A DNA stretch of 64,000 nucleotides from CAYLNL01 sp964385175 (GTDB lineage: Bacteria > Bacteroidota > Bacteroidia > Flavobacteriales > Flavobacteriaceae), in contig CAYLNL010000005.1 of NCBI GenBank assembly GCA_964385175.1, positions 1 to 64,000 on the forward strand. Reading direction: 5' to 3'. The position numbers and the translations under genes are program-made. This document shows, one piece after another, positions 1-9,005 of the stretch (its first letter is position 1; each line of letters begins with the position of its first letter). The notes beneath the pieces are model-generated. The model was not told the DNA's origin. It saw only the letters and a list, made by a program, of their open reading frames with translations, and searched no databases.

Positions 1-87
1 CGAGTCCAGTCCCCGCTACTAAGAAAAAGAAGTTTTCGGGCTCATATCCGCCGAAGGCGGACACTGTACGAGTCCAGTCCCCGCTAC
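1..87 (+). repeat. Tandem copies of a tRNA-3'-end-like sequence
   Basis: The 19-mer CGAGTCCAGTCCCCGCTAC occurs at 1-19 and again at 69-87, a period of 68 bp; the second copy is followed by CA, giving a CCA-like end. The wording resembles the T-arm and acceptor 3' strand of a tRNA, but no 5' half is in the window and the T-stem pairs poorly. Between the copies lies a small hairpin, CCGCC-GAA-GGCGG. Such tRNA-tail repeats are often seen beside GIY-YIG nuclease genes in Bacteroidota; that link is from memory and the gene itself would lie left of the window. Confidence 0.45.
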
Positions 88-89
88 CA

Positions 90-135
90 AAGCGGACTTA
101 TCGGGAGTTTTCCTGTTAAGTCCGCTTCTTTTTGT
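90..135 (+). terminator. Rho-independent terminator
   Basis: An 11-bp perfect inverted repeat (AAGCGGACTTA at 90-100, TAAGTCCGCTT at 117-127) is followed by a T-rich run. It would end transcription of whatever lies to the left, probably a tRNA or small gene. Confidence 0.65.
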
Positions 136-354
136 GGTAAATTAGTTGATAATGAAGGAATTAGAGCAAAAAAGTTAAAATATCCAAGAATACTTCACTT
201 GATGAAACGCTTGATTACTTGAAAAAAAGCCACAGAAAATTAAGGGAAGCAAATTACAAAATAGCATAGGGTAGAAAGAAAAACAGTACTTTACAGGTAT
301 TTTTAATACCTGCCAGGAACCGCATAAGCAGAAGAAATGAATAGGAGTATGTTC
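136..354. other. Intergenic, nothing recognised
   Basis: AT-rich stretch with no convincing gene, RNA or promoter on either strand. It is the 3' flank of the minus-strand MATE gene. Confidence 0.4.
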
Positions 355-1752
355 TTATACCTTTTTAAGCTGCCATTTTCCTTTTTTAAATAACAGGTAA
401 GCTGCAATAGCAATGGCTGTTTCGGCAACAGGAATTGCAATGAAGACACCAAGTGGGCCCATATTTGCTGTTTTTGCCAGCACATAGGCAAGCGGAATCT
501 GGAAAAACCAAAATCCAAAGAGGTTTATGATGGTAGGGGTAGTAGTGTCTCCGGCGCCGTTAAATGCATTGACCATTACCATTCCTATACCATAAAAAAC
601 ATACCCCAGGCTGATAACCCGTAATGCCTGAACAGCATAGAGTTCAACGGCAATATCTTTGTTCATGAATTGTATGATGAATTTTGCAAAAACCAGGAAG
701 ATAACCGAAACAATGAACATGAAAACAGCATTGTACTTAGCGGTTTTCTTCACAGATTCCTCTGCTCGCTTGGGTTCTCCTGCACCTAGGTTTTGCCCCA
801 CAAGCGTTGCAGCTGCATTGCTCATGCCCCATGCGGGCAAAAGGAAAAACATTACTACCCGAATAGCTACTCCATAACCGGCAAGAGCTGCATCGTTGTT
901 AAAGCTAGACATAATTCGTACCAGGAAAATCCAGCTGGATGATGCGATGGCGAATTGTAAAAACCCAACCCATGAAATATTGAAAAGCCCGCGGATAATT
1001 TCCCAATGAATCCTGAAATGGTGCATAAAAACTTTTAGCACCCTGTTGCCCTGCAGCAGAAAGTAGAGCTGAAAGCATACTCCCACCCCGCGGCCAGTGG
1101 CAGTGGCCATGGCGGCGCCTGCAAGACCAAAAAAATGAATCATAATGGGGCAGAGAATAATATTACAGCTATTGGCAATCCAAAGAGACCTCATGGCCAT
1201 AGAAGCATTGCCAGCTCCGCGAAATGCTCCATTGATGAGAAACAGTAGTAAAATAGCTACGCTGCTGCCAAATACAATGCGGGTATAAGGAACGCCAACG
1301 GCTAAGACCTGTTCAGATGCTCCCATTATTTCCAGTATTTCTTTGGCAAACAACATTCCTGTGATGGTAATAACCGAGGCAGCCATAATACCTAAGTTGA
1401 TAGCCTGAGCCGCAGTTTTTGCAGCTTCTTCATAATTTTTTTCTCCAACCCTTCTTGCTACCATGGCAGTAGCCCCAATAGAAAATGCAATGGCGGCAGA
1501 ATACAAAAGTGTAAGTACAGACTCTGTGAGAACAACTGTAGAAACAGCTTCTTTTCCCAGCTTACCTACAAAAAATATGTCCACTACCGCAAATACAGAT
1601 TCCATCATCATTTCAAGAATCATAGGAACGGCAAGGAAAAACACAGCCCTTCGGATACTCACTTTCGTATAATCCTGCTCATCGCCACGAAGAGAACTTT
1701 TTACAAGGGCAATAATTCCTGAAAACGTAGGGGTATTGTATAGTTTTGACAT
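355..1752 (-). CDS. MATE family efflux transporter
   Basis: Predicted multidrug and toxin extrusion antiporter of the inner membrane, exporting organic cations or drugs in exchange for Na+ or H+. The protein (465 residues from the chosen start) is hydrophobic throughout with about twelve membrane segments. It shows the family's opening pattern of a short amphipathic N-terminus followed by VPMILEMMMESVF and VDIFFVGKLG, and a second half that repeats the first. A longer reading frame opens at 1782, but a TAGATTTG -7 box at 1780-1787 would overlap that start, so the ATG at 1752 is preferred. It stands alone, with leuD ending some 300 bp upstream. Substrate cannot be told from sequence. Confidence 0.92.
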   Translation of the reverse strand: MSKLYNTPTFSGIIALVKSSLRGDEQDYTKVSIRRAVFFLAVPMILEMMMESVFAVVDIFFVGKLGKEAVSTVVLTESVLTLLYSAAIAFSIGATAMVARRVGEKNYEEAAKTAAQAINLGIMAASVITITGMLFAKEILEIMGASEQVLAVGVPYTRIVFGSSVAILLLFLINGAFRGAGNASMAMRSLWIANSCNIILCPIMIHFFGLAGAAMATATGRGVGVCFQLYFLLQGNRVLKVFMHHFRIHWEIIRGLFNISWVGFLQFAIASSSWIFLVRIMSSFNNDAALAGYGVAIRVVMFFLLPAWGMSNAAATLVGQNLGAGEPKRAEESVKKTAKYNAVFMFIVSVIFLVFAKFIIQFMNKDIAVELYAVQALRVISLGYVFYGIGMVMVNAFNGAGDTTTPTIINLFGFWFFQIPLAYVLAKTANMGPLGVFIAIPVAETAIAIAAYLLFKKGKWQLKKV

Positions 1753-1779
1753 AATTTGGTAGTTGGTAAATAATTTGGG

Positions 1780-1787
1780 CAAATCTA
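1780..1787 (-). promoter_or_regulatory. -7 promoter box of the MATE gene
   Basis: TAGATTTG on the minus strand matches the Bacteroidota -7 consensus TAnnTTTG and lies 28 bp upstream of the ATG at 1752. No clear -33 TTG is seen. Confidence 0.5.
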
Positions 1788-2047
1788 CAATTATTGAATT
1801 ACACTACGGTGTTACCTGCTATGGGTGTTTTTTCTGCCAGCTCCGGCAATAACTGGTGAATGGTTTTGTCTTTGGAATAGTCCTTATCGGTTTAGTTCCA
1901 CTTTTATGTAATGATATTGTGATTTTGTAAATTCTGTACAGGGCTTAAAATCTTGTGCGAAACTATCATAAGAGGGTTAGGGCGACTAAAAATAAACCCC
2001 TAACTTACGCCAGAGGTTTTTTATTATAGCAGGATTTTGAGGCGTTT

Positions 2048-2626
2048 TTAACGTCCCGTTTCAAAAGCAGTGATTTTGTCTAACCTGCTCAATAGAAAAT
2101 CTATATCGTCATAGCCATTTAGTAAACACATCTTTTTATAAGCGTCCATCTCAAAGGTTTCTTTTTTCCTCTCCATCTCAATGGTTTGAGATTCCAGGTC
2201 TATGGTAATCAAGGTTTCGGGTTTTGCATGAGTGAGCGCTAACATTTCCTTTAAAAAGGAAGGTGATACCTGCACGGGCAACAGTCCGTTGTTCAGTGCA
2301 TTTCCTTTAAAAATATCGGCGAAGTAGCTGGAAACCACTGCCTTAAACCCGTAGTCGGTAAGCGCCCAGGCGGCATGCTCGCGGCTGCTGCCACAGCCAA
2401 AATTATTGCCAGCTACCAAAATACTCCCGCTATATGCGGGGTCGTTGAGCACAAAACTGCGGATAGGATTGTTGCGGGCATCAAAACGCCAGTCCCGGAA
2501 CAGGTTGGCGCCAAAACCTTCTTTGTTAATGGCTTTTAAGAACCGGGCGGGGATAATCTGGTCGGTATCTATATTTTCTACCGGTAGCGGAATAGCGGTA
2601 CTTTGCAATCGGGTAAATTTTTCCAT
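2048..2626 (-). CDS. leuD: 3-isopropylmalate dehydratase small subunit
   Basis: Small subunit of isopropylmalate isomerase, which with LeuC converts 2-isopropylmalate to 3-isopropylmalate in leucine synthesis. The 192-residue length is normal for LeuD. The swivel-domain signatures are visible: ENIDTDQIIPARFL near residue 18 and GNNFGCGSSREHAAWAL near residue 73. It follows leuC with a 2-bp gap and is the last gene of the leuA-leuC-leuD operon. leuB is not in the window. Confidence 0.97.
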   Translation of the reverse strand: MEKFTRLQSTAIPLPVENIDTDQIIPARFLKAINKEGFGANLFRDWRFDARNNPIRSFVLNDPAYSGSILVAGNNFGCGSSREHAAWALTDYGFKAVVSSYFADIFKGNALNNGLLPVQVSPSFLKEMLALTHAKPETLITIDLESQTIEMERKKETFEMDAYKKMCLLNGYDDIDFLLSRLDKITAFETGR

Positions 2627-2628
2627 AA

Positions 2629-4008
2629 TCAGTTCAATTCCATAACGTTGGTAATTTTTCCGGAAATGGCAGCAGCAGCGGCAACTAAGGGACTTGCCAG
2701 GATGGTGCGTGCTCCCTGCCCCTGTCGGCCTTCAAAATTGCGGTTCGAGGTGGAAACGCAATATTCGCCTGCCGGTATTTTATCTTCGTTCATTCCAAGG
2801 CAGGCGGAGCAGCCGGGCTGACGGATGCTGAAACCAGCGGCTTCAAAAATTTCGTTCAGTCCTTCCGAGGCTATTTGCTTTGCCACCTGCTGGGAGCCGG
2901 GAACAATAAGCGCCTGTACATGGGAGGCTTTCTGTTTTCCTTTAATATACGTTGCCACTACTCTAAAATCTTCTATGCGCGAGTTGGTGCAGCTGCCTAT
3001 GAATATGTAATTCACGGGCTTGTTCAGCAACGTTTCGCCTTTTTGAAGCCCCATATACTGGAGCGATTTTTCAAAAGAAGTGTCATCGCTTTGTGGAATG
3101 GTTTCGTGTATTTTCATGCCCATGCCCGGGTTGGTTCCGTAGGTAAGCATGGGAGCTATATCTTCTGCCCGAAAGTGATATTCTTTGTCAAACGTAGCCC
3201 CCTCATCGGTTTGGAGGGTTTTCCAATACGCTACTTTTTCCTCAAACGCAGCATCTTTCGGGGCGAACAGTCTGCCTTGCATGTAGGTAAAGGTAACTTC
3301 GTCGGGCGCTATCATGCCGCCGCGCGAGCCCATTTCAATACTCATGTTGCAAACTGTCATGCGCCCCTCCATAGACATTTCCTGGAACACATTACCGGCG
3401 TATTCTACAAAGTAGCCGGTTCCGGCATCGGTGCCTAATTGGGCTATGATGTAAAGGATGACGTCTTTGGGCAATACATTTTTGGCGAGTTTCCCGCTCA
3501 CAGATATGCGCATGCGCCTGGGCTTGTTCAGGAGCAGGCACTGGCTGGCGAATACCTGGGCTACCTGGCTGGTACCAATGCCAAAGGCTATGGCGCCAAA
3601 AGCGCCGTGGGTGGCCGTATGGCTGTCGCCGCACACCAACGTCATACCCGGTTGGGTAATGCCCAGCTCGGGTGCAATAACGTGCACAATGCCCTGGTAC
3701 GGATGACCCAGGCCGTAGAGGGTGATGCCGTGTTTCTGGCAGTTTTGGGTTAGCTGCTCTACCTGGTTGCGGGAAAGTACATCGCGTATGGGTAAATGTT
3801 GGTTTTCGGTAGGAACGTTGTGGTCTGCCGTAGCCACAATGCGCCGGGGCCGAAAGATGGGAATGTTTCGCTTTTCTAACTCAGCGAATGCCTGTGGGCT
3901 GGTAACCTCGTGTATTAAATGTTGGTCTATGTACAGAAGGTCTGTTCCGTTAGGCAGGGTTTCTACCACGTGGCTATCCCATACCTTATCAAATAACGTT
4001 TTTTTCAT
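2629..4008 (-). CDS. leuC: 3-isopropylmalate dehydratase large subunit
   Basis: Large, aconitase-like subunit of isopropylmalate isomerase carrying the 4Fe-4S cluster. The three expected cluster ligands are present: Cys340 in SCTNSR and Cys400/Cys403 in GCSACLG. Further family marks are the HLIHEVTSPQAF segment, VCGDSHTATHGAFGA and the terminal GRQGQGARTILASP motif. At 459 residues it is full length. It lies 6 bp downstream of leuA and 2 bp upstream of leuD, so the three are surely cotranscribed. Confidence 0.98.
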   Translation of the reverse strand: MKKTLFDKVWDSHVVETLPNGTDLLYIDQHLIHEVTSPQAFAELEKRNIPIFRPRRIVATADHNVPTENQHLPIRDVLSRNQVEQLTQNCQKHGITLYGLGHPYQGIVHVIAPELGITQPGMTLVCGDSHTATHGAFGAIAFGIGTSQVAQVFASQCLLLNKPRRMRISVSGKLAKNVLPKDVILYIIAQLGTDAGTGYFVEYAGNVFQEMSMEGRMTVCNMSIEMGSRGGMIAPDEVTFTYMQGRLFAPKDAAFEEKVAYWKTLQTDEGATFDKEYHFRAEDIAPMLTYGTNPGMGMKIHETIPQSDDTSFEKSLQYMGLQKGETLLNKPVNYIFIGSCTNSRIEDFRVVATYIKGKQKASHVQALIVPGSQQVAKQIASEGLNEIFEAAGFSIRQPGCSACLGMNEDKIPAGEYCVSTSNRNFEGRQGQGARTILASPLVAAAAAISGKITNVMELN

Positions 4009-4014
4009 AGCGTA

Positions 4015-5184
4015 TTAAGCGATAACGCTTGATAAATTGCTTATTTCTATAATTTGGTGAATGTCCGGGTCTAAGATTTCTTTTTTTCTATCGGCCTGTT
4101 TCAAAAACTCCTCATATACAATGTCTAATTGCAGCTTGGTGAGCTCATAGCCTATTCTTTTGGCGCGGTACGCCAAAGCTGCCCGCCCGCTCCGGGCGGT
4201 AAGGATAATAGCCGATTCGGTAACGCCCACATCAGCAGGGTCTATAATTTCGTAGGTTTCGCGGTTTTTAATCACCCCATCCTGGTGAATGCCCGAGCTG
4301 TGGGCAAAGGCGTTAGAGCCCACAATAGCTTTGTTGGGCTGCACAGGCATACCCATACTTTCAGAAACCAACCGGCTTACGGAATAGAGCATTTTGGAGT
4401 TGATGCGGGTATCTAATTTAAGGTAGGGGTGCTGGCGCAAAATCATCACTACTTCTTCTAAGGAGGTGTTGCCGGCCCGCTCGCCAATACCGTTAATGGT
4501 GCATTCTATTTGCCGGGCGCCGTTTATAACGCCGTTGATAGAATTGGCTGTTGCCAAGCCCAAATCGTTGTGGCAGTGGCAAGACAAAATGGCTTTTTCA
4601 ATCCCCGGGGTATTTTGTTTGAGGTATTTCATTTTTGCCCCATACTCTTCGGGCAGGCAGTAGCCGGTAGTGTCTGGTATATTCAAAACGGTGGCGCCTG
4701 CTTTAATAACTTCGGCGCAAACCTTCGCTAAAAAATCGTTATCAGTTCTGCCGGCATCTTCGGCATAAAACTCCACATCGTCCACAAAACTTTTGGCATA
4801 CGCTACGGCTTCGGCGGCGCGTTCCAAAATTTCCTCGCGGGTGGCTTTAAATTTATGTTGAATATGGGAATCGGAAGTGCCAATACCGGTGTGGATGCGT
4901 GGCTTTTGGGCGCGCTCGAGTGCACGGGCGGCGGTTTCAATATCTTTCTTAACGGCGCGCGTCAGTCCGCAAACAGTAGCCTTTTTTACTACCTTTGCAA
5001 TTTCAGAAACGGAAATAAAATCGCCTGGGCTGGAGATGGGAAAACCGGCTTCTATTACATCCACTCCCAGTTCTTCTAATCGCTGGGCGATAAAAAGTTT
5101 TTGGGCGGTATCGAGTTTGCAGCCAGGCACTTGTTCGCCGTCTCGCAGGGTGGTATCGAAAATCTGTATATATTCCTTATTCAT
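4015..5184 (-). CDS. leuA: 2-isopropylmalate synthase, short form
   Basis: Condenses acetyl-CoA with 2-oxoisovalerate, the committed step of leucine synthesis. The HMGL-like TIM barrel is complete, with FDTTLRDGEQVPG at residues 9-21, the metal-binding HCHNDLGLA near residue 202, and GIGERAGNTSLEEV. The protein has only 389 residues: the C-terminal LeuA dimer domain, which binds leucine in the roughly 510-residue enzymes, is absent. Its place as first gene before leuC and leuD supports leucine synthesis rather than homocitrate or citramalate synthesis. A -7 box lies 41 bp upstream. Without the regulatory domain, ordinary leucine feedback is not expected. Confidence 0.93.
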   Translation of the reverse strand: MNKEYIQIFDTTLRDGEQVPGCKLDTAQKLFIAQRLEELGVDVIEAGFPISSPGDFISVSEIAKVVKKATVCGLTRAVKKDIETAARALERAQKPRIHTGIGTSDSHIQHKFKATREEILERAAEAVAYAKSFVDDVEFYAEDAGRTDNDFLAKVCAEVIKAGATVLNIPDTTGYCLPEEYGAKMKYLKQNTPGIEKAILSCHCHNDLGLATANSINGVINGARQIECTINGIGERAGNTSLEEVVMILRQHPYLKLDTRINSKMLYSVSRLVSESMGMPVQPNKAIVGSNAFAHSSGIHQDGVIKNRETYEIIDPADVGVTESAIILTARSGRAALAYRAKRIGYELTKLQLDIVYEEFLKQADRKKEILDPDIHQIIEISNLSSVIA

Positions 5185-5224
5185 AATCAGTAAAATGGCT
5201 GTATTTTTAAATTTTTTTTCAAGC

Positions 5225-5232
5225 CAAATATA
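5225..5232 (-). promoter_or_regulatory. -7 promoter box of leuACD
   Basis: TATATTTG on the minus strand matches TAnnTTTG in the AT-rich gap between leuA and the divergent gene at 5345. No leader peptide or T-box-like structure was seen in the short leader. Confidence 0.5.
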
Positions 5233-5344
5233 AAAATAGACTATTAAAATGGGCTTTTATATACCAACTGCATTACAGCGTTAAATAGCTTAAAATAAAA
5301 TGTAAAATATTGATAATTAAATTTTTATAATTATAATTGTTACG

Positions 5345-6889
5345 ATGACAAATGGGGTAAAAGACAACTTGTTTGTGTTGATAAAATCGCTTTCTAAATC
5401 GGAAAAGCGACAGTTTAAACTTTATGTAAACCGGTTGGGGGTAAATGCAGATGCTAAGTTTTTAGCACTTTTTAATTTGCTGGATAAAATGAGTGAGTAT
5501 GATGAGGAGGTTGTTTTAAAGAGTCGTATTGTAAAAAAACAACAGCTTTCTAACCTGAAAGCGCACTTGTATCGGCAAATTTTGGTGAGTTTGCGTTTAA
5601 ATCCGGTAAACCAGAACACTCGCATTCAGTTAAGGGAACAGTTAGATTTTGCTACCATTTTATATAGTAAGGGCTTGTATAAACAAAGTTTAAAGATTTT
5701 GGAAAAGGCTAAGGCTTTCGCCTTGGCATCGGAGGAGAAAGACAGCGCGTATGAAATTGTGGAGATGGAGAAACTCATAGAATCGCAATATATTACCCGC
5801 AGCTTAGGCGGCAAGGTAGAGGAGCTAATGGCGCAGGCGGAGTTGTTGAGCCGACAAAACCGGATTGTGAGTAAATTGTCTAATCTTTCGCTTCAATTGT
5901 ATGGAATGATGTTGAAAAGCGGCTATGCTAAGAGCGATGAGGAGGTGAGCGCTATAACGGCTTATATTACCGCTCAAATGCCTGCTTATGATTTGGATGA
6001 AATGGGTTTCCGGGAAAAGCTGTGGCTCTATAAAACGTATGTATGGCATAGCTTTTTGGTACAGGATTTTTTGGCTTGCTATAAATACGCTACCAAATGG
6101 GTGGATTTGTTCTATGAAAATAAGCGGATGATGTACCTGAACCCGGTTTGGTTTTTAAAGGGAAACCAGTATTTATTGGAGTGCTTATATTTAATTAAAT
6201 ATAAAACCAATTTTAAAGAGGTGCTGCAACGGCTGGAACGCACGCTTGCACTGAAGGAGTTTCCTAAGAATGATAATGTGCGGTCGGTTGCTTTTTTGTG
6301 TCTTTATAACAATAAATTCAACCTGCATTTCTTAGAGGGCGCTTTTGCAGAAGGGTTGTATTTGGTGAAGGAAACGCTGGACAAGCTGAAAGAGCACGAG
6401 GAACGGATAGACGAGCACCACGTGATGGTTTTTTATTATAAAATAGCGTGTCTCTATTTTGGGGCGGGCGATAACCGAATGTGTATTCAATATTTGAAGA
6501 AGATTATAGAAAATAAAAATTTAACCATGCGCGAGGATTTGATGTGCTTTGCAAGAGTTCTCAGTTTAGTTGCTCATTATGAGGCGGGTATGGATTATCA
6601 TTTGGAAGTGCAGCTGAAGAGTACTTATAAATTTTTGATAAAGATGAATGATTTGCATGAGGTGCAGCGGGAGATGATTAAATTTTTGCGTAATTTGGGG
6701 AATATCTATCCGCATGAGTTGAAAGATGCGTTCAAAAAATTGCACGCGCGCCTGCAGGCATACGAGAACCATCCCTATGAGCGGCGCTCCTTTTTGTATT
6801 TAGATATTATCTCATGGTTAGAGAGCAAGATTGAGAACCGACCTGTAGCGGCTATTATCCAGGAAAAAGCAAAGTTGTTGATACGGTGA
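5345..6889 (+). CDS. Conserved helical protein, unknown function
   Basis: A 514-residue soluble protein with no signal peptide or membrane segment. It looks almost entirely alpha-helical, with repeated paired-helix spacing like tetratricopeptide repeats (for example the segment around residues 95-160). The N-terminus reads LFVLIKSLSKSEKRQFKLYV, an opening I associate with uncharacterised Bacteroidota proteins of about this size. It is followed after 19 bp by a small membrane protein on the same strand, so the two may be cotranscribed. No catalytic motif is visible; a scaffolding or protein-binding role would be a guess. Confidence 0.8.
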   Translation: MTNGVKDNLFVLIKSLSKSEKRQFKLYVNRLGVNADAKFLALFNLLDKMSEYDEEVVLKSRIVKKQQLSNLKAHLYRQILVSLRLNPVNQNTRIQLREQLDFATILYSKGLYKQSLKILEKAKAFALASEEKDSAYEIVEMEKLIESQYITRSLGGKVEELMAQAELLSRQNRIVSKLSNLSLQLYGMMLKSGYAKSDEEVSAITAYITAQMPAYDLDEMGFREKLWLYKTYVWHSFLVQDFLACYKYATKWVDLFYENKRMMYLNPVWFLKGNQYLLECLYLIKYKTNFKEVLQRLERTLALKEFPKNDNVRSVAFLCLYNNKFNLHFLEGAFAEGLYLVKETLDKLKEHEERIDEHHVMVFYYKIACLYFGAGDNRMCIQYLKKIIENKNLTMREDLMCFARVLSLVAHYEAGMDYHLEVQLKSTYKFLIKMNDLHEVQREMIKFLRNLGNIYPHELKDAFKKLHARLQAYENHPYERRSFLYLDIISWLESKIENRPVAAIIQEKAKLLIR

Positions 6890-6908
6890 CTTTATAAAAA
6901 AAATAAAA

Positions 6909-7295
6909 ATGTATGAACCGCCTTTTAAAAATTACCAGGATGACGGTCCTCGCATCACTAAATTTGAGTTGTTTTACCTGCTTTTTTTGCTGAGACGAAG
7001 AACATATTCCAATAGAGTGGTTCATTTCCTGGGGGTGCTGGTATCTTTTTTCGTGATGCTGACAGGTATTTTAGAATACTGGGAATGGAAATGGCTCTAT
7101 GTGCCGGCTACGATATATGGGTTTGGATTTTTTGGGGATTGGTTTTTTGAGAGGAAAAGATTTTTTAAGATTAGGTATCCTATTTGGGGATTTTTAGCCA
7201 GCTATAAATTTTTTTTTGATGTAGTCAAGGGAAAACGCTCTTTTACCTGTTATGAACATAGGAGAGATATTATTTCGTTTCTCTCACGAAGATGA
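6909..7295 (+). CDS. Mpo1-like (DUF962) small membrane protein
   Basis: A 128-residue protein with two or three hydrophobic segments. Its layout fits the DUF962/Mpo1-like family: SNRVVHFLG (first conserved His), then a hydrophobic pair, then YGFGFFGDWFFERKRFF and IRYPIWGFLASYKFFFDVVKGK. In family members I recall, the second motif reads GHxxxExN with a metal-binding His; here that position is Asp (FGDWFFE), so Fe-dependent dioxygenase activity, known for the yeast protein on 2-hydroxy fatty acids, is doubtful. The last 12 bp overlap the convergent prfC gene. Confidence 0.65.
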   Translation: MYEPPFKNYQDDGPRITKFELFYLLFLLRRRTYSNRVVHFLGVLVSFFVMLTGILEYWEWKWLYVPATIYGFGFFGDWFFERKRFFKIRYPIWGFLASYKFFFDVVKGKRSFTCYEHRRDIISFLSRR

Positions 7296-8870
7296 GCGAT
7301 ATACCAATTCTACAGTAGGATATTTTTGCTTTACCATATCAATGGAGAAAGCAGAGTCTGCAAGAAATACGAGTGCCCCGTGTTTGTCATGGGCTAAAAA
7401 TTTTTGTTTCACCCTTTTAAACTCGGCGAATTCATCACCTTTGGGGTCAGTGGGGATTACCCAACAGGCTTTATGGGCTGGGAAATTCTCATAGGTGCAT
7501 TTGGCGCCGTATTCATGTTCCAGCCGGTATTGAATAACCTCATATTGGAGAGCACCAACAGTGCCGATGATTTTTCTTCCATTGAGTTCCAGAGTAAATA
7601 CTTGCGCTACTCCTTCATCCATTAATTGGTCAATTCCTTTTGCCAGCTGCTTAGCCTTCATAGGGTCGGCATTGTTGATATAGCGAAAATGCTCGGGCGA
7701 AAAACTGGGAATGCCAGTAAAGTGGAGAGGTTCTCCCTCTGTTAAAGTATCACCTATTCTAAAAGTGCCGGTATCGTGTAAGCCCACTATGTCGCCCGGA
7801 AAAGAGGTATCTATCACTTCTTTTCGCTCTGCAAAAAAAGCATTAGGGCTGGCAAATTTTAGCATTTTTCCCTGCCGTACATGTAAATAAGGAGTATTTC
7901 GGCGGAATATTCCTGAAACAATTTTCACAAACGCCAGACGGTCGCGGTGTTTAGGGTCCATGTTGGCGTGAATTTTAAAGACAAAACCAGAAAAAGATTC
8001 TTCATCGGGTTTTACCCAACGTTCTTCTGCTTTCTTTGGTTGGGGTGTAGGGGCTATTTCTACAAAGCAATCTAACAGTTCCCGTACACCAAAATTATTT
8101 AAGGCTGAACCAAAGAACACGGGTTGTAAACTGCCTTCGAGGTACTCATTTCGGTTAAAAGGAGGATATACTTCGGCTACCAGTTCTAAATGCTCGCGCA
8201 GTTGTTGCGCTGCCTTTTCCCCTATAAGCGCCTCGAGTTCCCGGCTCTGCAAATCGTGAAAGGCCAGGGTTTCCCGTATATTTTTTTTGGCGTCCCCGCT
8301 AAAGAGATGAATATTTTTTTCCCAGATGTTGTATATGCCTTTAAAATCATATCCCATGCCAATAGGAAAACTCAGGGGAGTTACCGTAAAGCTAAGTTTT
8401 TTTTCCACCTCGTCCAGCAAATCAAAAGCATCTTTGCCTTCGCGGTCTAATTTGTTGATGAAAACAATAATAGGAATGCTCCTCATGCGGCATACCTGCA
8501 CTAATTTTTCGGTTTGTTCTTCCACGCCTTTGGCGGCATCTATCACTACAATCACACTGTCAACGGCCGTAAGCGTGCGGTAAGTATCTTCTGCAAAATC
8601 TTTATGCCCGGGCGTATCTAAAATATTTATCTTTTTATCCTTATAATGAAATGCTAACACCGAGGTGGCTACCGAGATGCCCCGCTGTCGTTCTATCTCC
8701 ATAAAATCGCTGGTAGCGCCTTTTTTTATTTTATTGCTTTTCACAGCACCGGCCTCCTGGATGGCACCGCCGAAAAGGAGTAGTTTTTCTGTGAGGGTAG
8801 TTTTCCCGGCATCGGGATGTGAAATAATCCCGAAAGTTCTTCGTTTCTCTATTTCCTGTTGCAAATTCAT
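7284..8870 (-). CDS. prfC: Peptide chain release factor 3
   Basis: GTPase that removes RF1 or RF2 from the ribosome after termination. G1 is SHPDAGKTTLTEK near the N-terminus, the switch region carries RGISV, G3 is DTPGHKDF, and G4 is FINKLDREG. The later domain reading FVFKIHANMDPKHRDR and the RF3 C-terminal domain are present; about 528 residues is the normal size. A TTG frame starts at 8891, but a TACTTTTG -7 box at 8889-8896 covers it, so the ATG at 8870 (MNLQQEIEKRRTF) is chosen. Monocistronic, convergent with the DUF962 gene and divergent from rsgA. Confidence 0.97.
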   Translation of the reverse strand: MNLQQEIEKRRTFGIISHPDAGKTTLTEKLLLFGGAIQEAGAVKSNKIKKGATSDFMEIERQRGISVATSVLAFHYKDKKINILDTPGHKDFAEDTYRTLTAVDSVIVVIDAAKGVEEQTEKLVQVCRMRSIPIIVFINKLDREGKDAFDLLDEVEKKLSFTVTPLSFPIGMGYDFKGIYNIWEKNIHLFSGDAKKNIRETLAFHDLQSRELEALIGEKAAQQLREHLELVAEVYPPFNRNEYLEGSLQPVFFGSALNNFGVRELLDCFVEIAPTPQPKKAEERWVKPDEESFSGFVFKIHANMDPKHRDRLAFVKIVSGIFRRNTPYLHVRQGKMLKFASPNAFFAERKEVIDTSFPGDIVGLHDTGTFRIGDTLTEGEPLHFTGIPSFSPEHFRYINNADPMKAKQLAKGIDQLMDEGVAQVFTLELNGRKIIGTVGALQYEVIQYRLEHEYGAKCTYENFPAHKACWVIPTDPKGDEFAEFKRVKQKFLAHDKHGALVFLADSAFSIDMVKQKYPTVELVYRSSS

Positions 8871-8888
8871 GGCTGTTTTTTGGGTTTG

Positions 8889-8896
8889 CAAAAGTA
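8889..8896 (-). promoter_or_regulatory. -7 promoter box of prfC
   Basis: TACTTTTG on the minus strand matches TAnnTTTG, about 19 bp before the ATG at 8870. It sets the start choice. Confidence 0.5.
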
Positions 8897-9005
8897 CTAA
8901 TAAATGCAGAGGTAGCAGCGTTTTACTTATATGTTTTCCCTGTTTGACGTTGAGTGTGTTTTAGCCAGCTATAAAATTCTTATTTTGCGTTTCTAAATAA
9001 GGCAG

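Noticed and set aside
1..92. An intact tRNA gene at the left edge
   Set aside because: Only a 3'-end-like sequence is present, twice, and the T-stem pairs poorly; no 5' half lies in the window.
5185..5344. A leucine attenuator or T-box ahead of leuA
   Set aside because: The gap is short and AT-rich, with no leader frame rich in Leu codons and no terminator hairpin.
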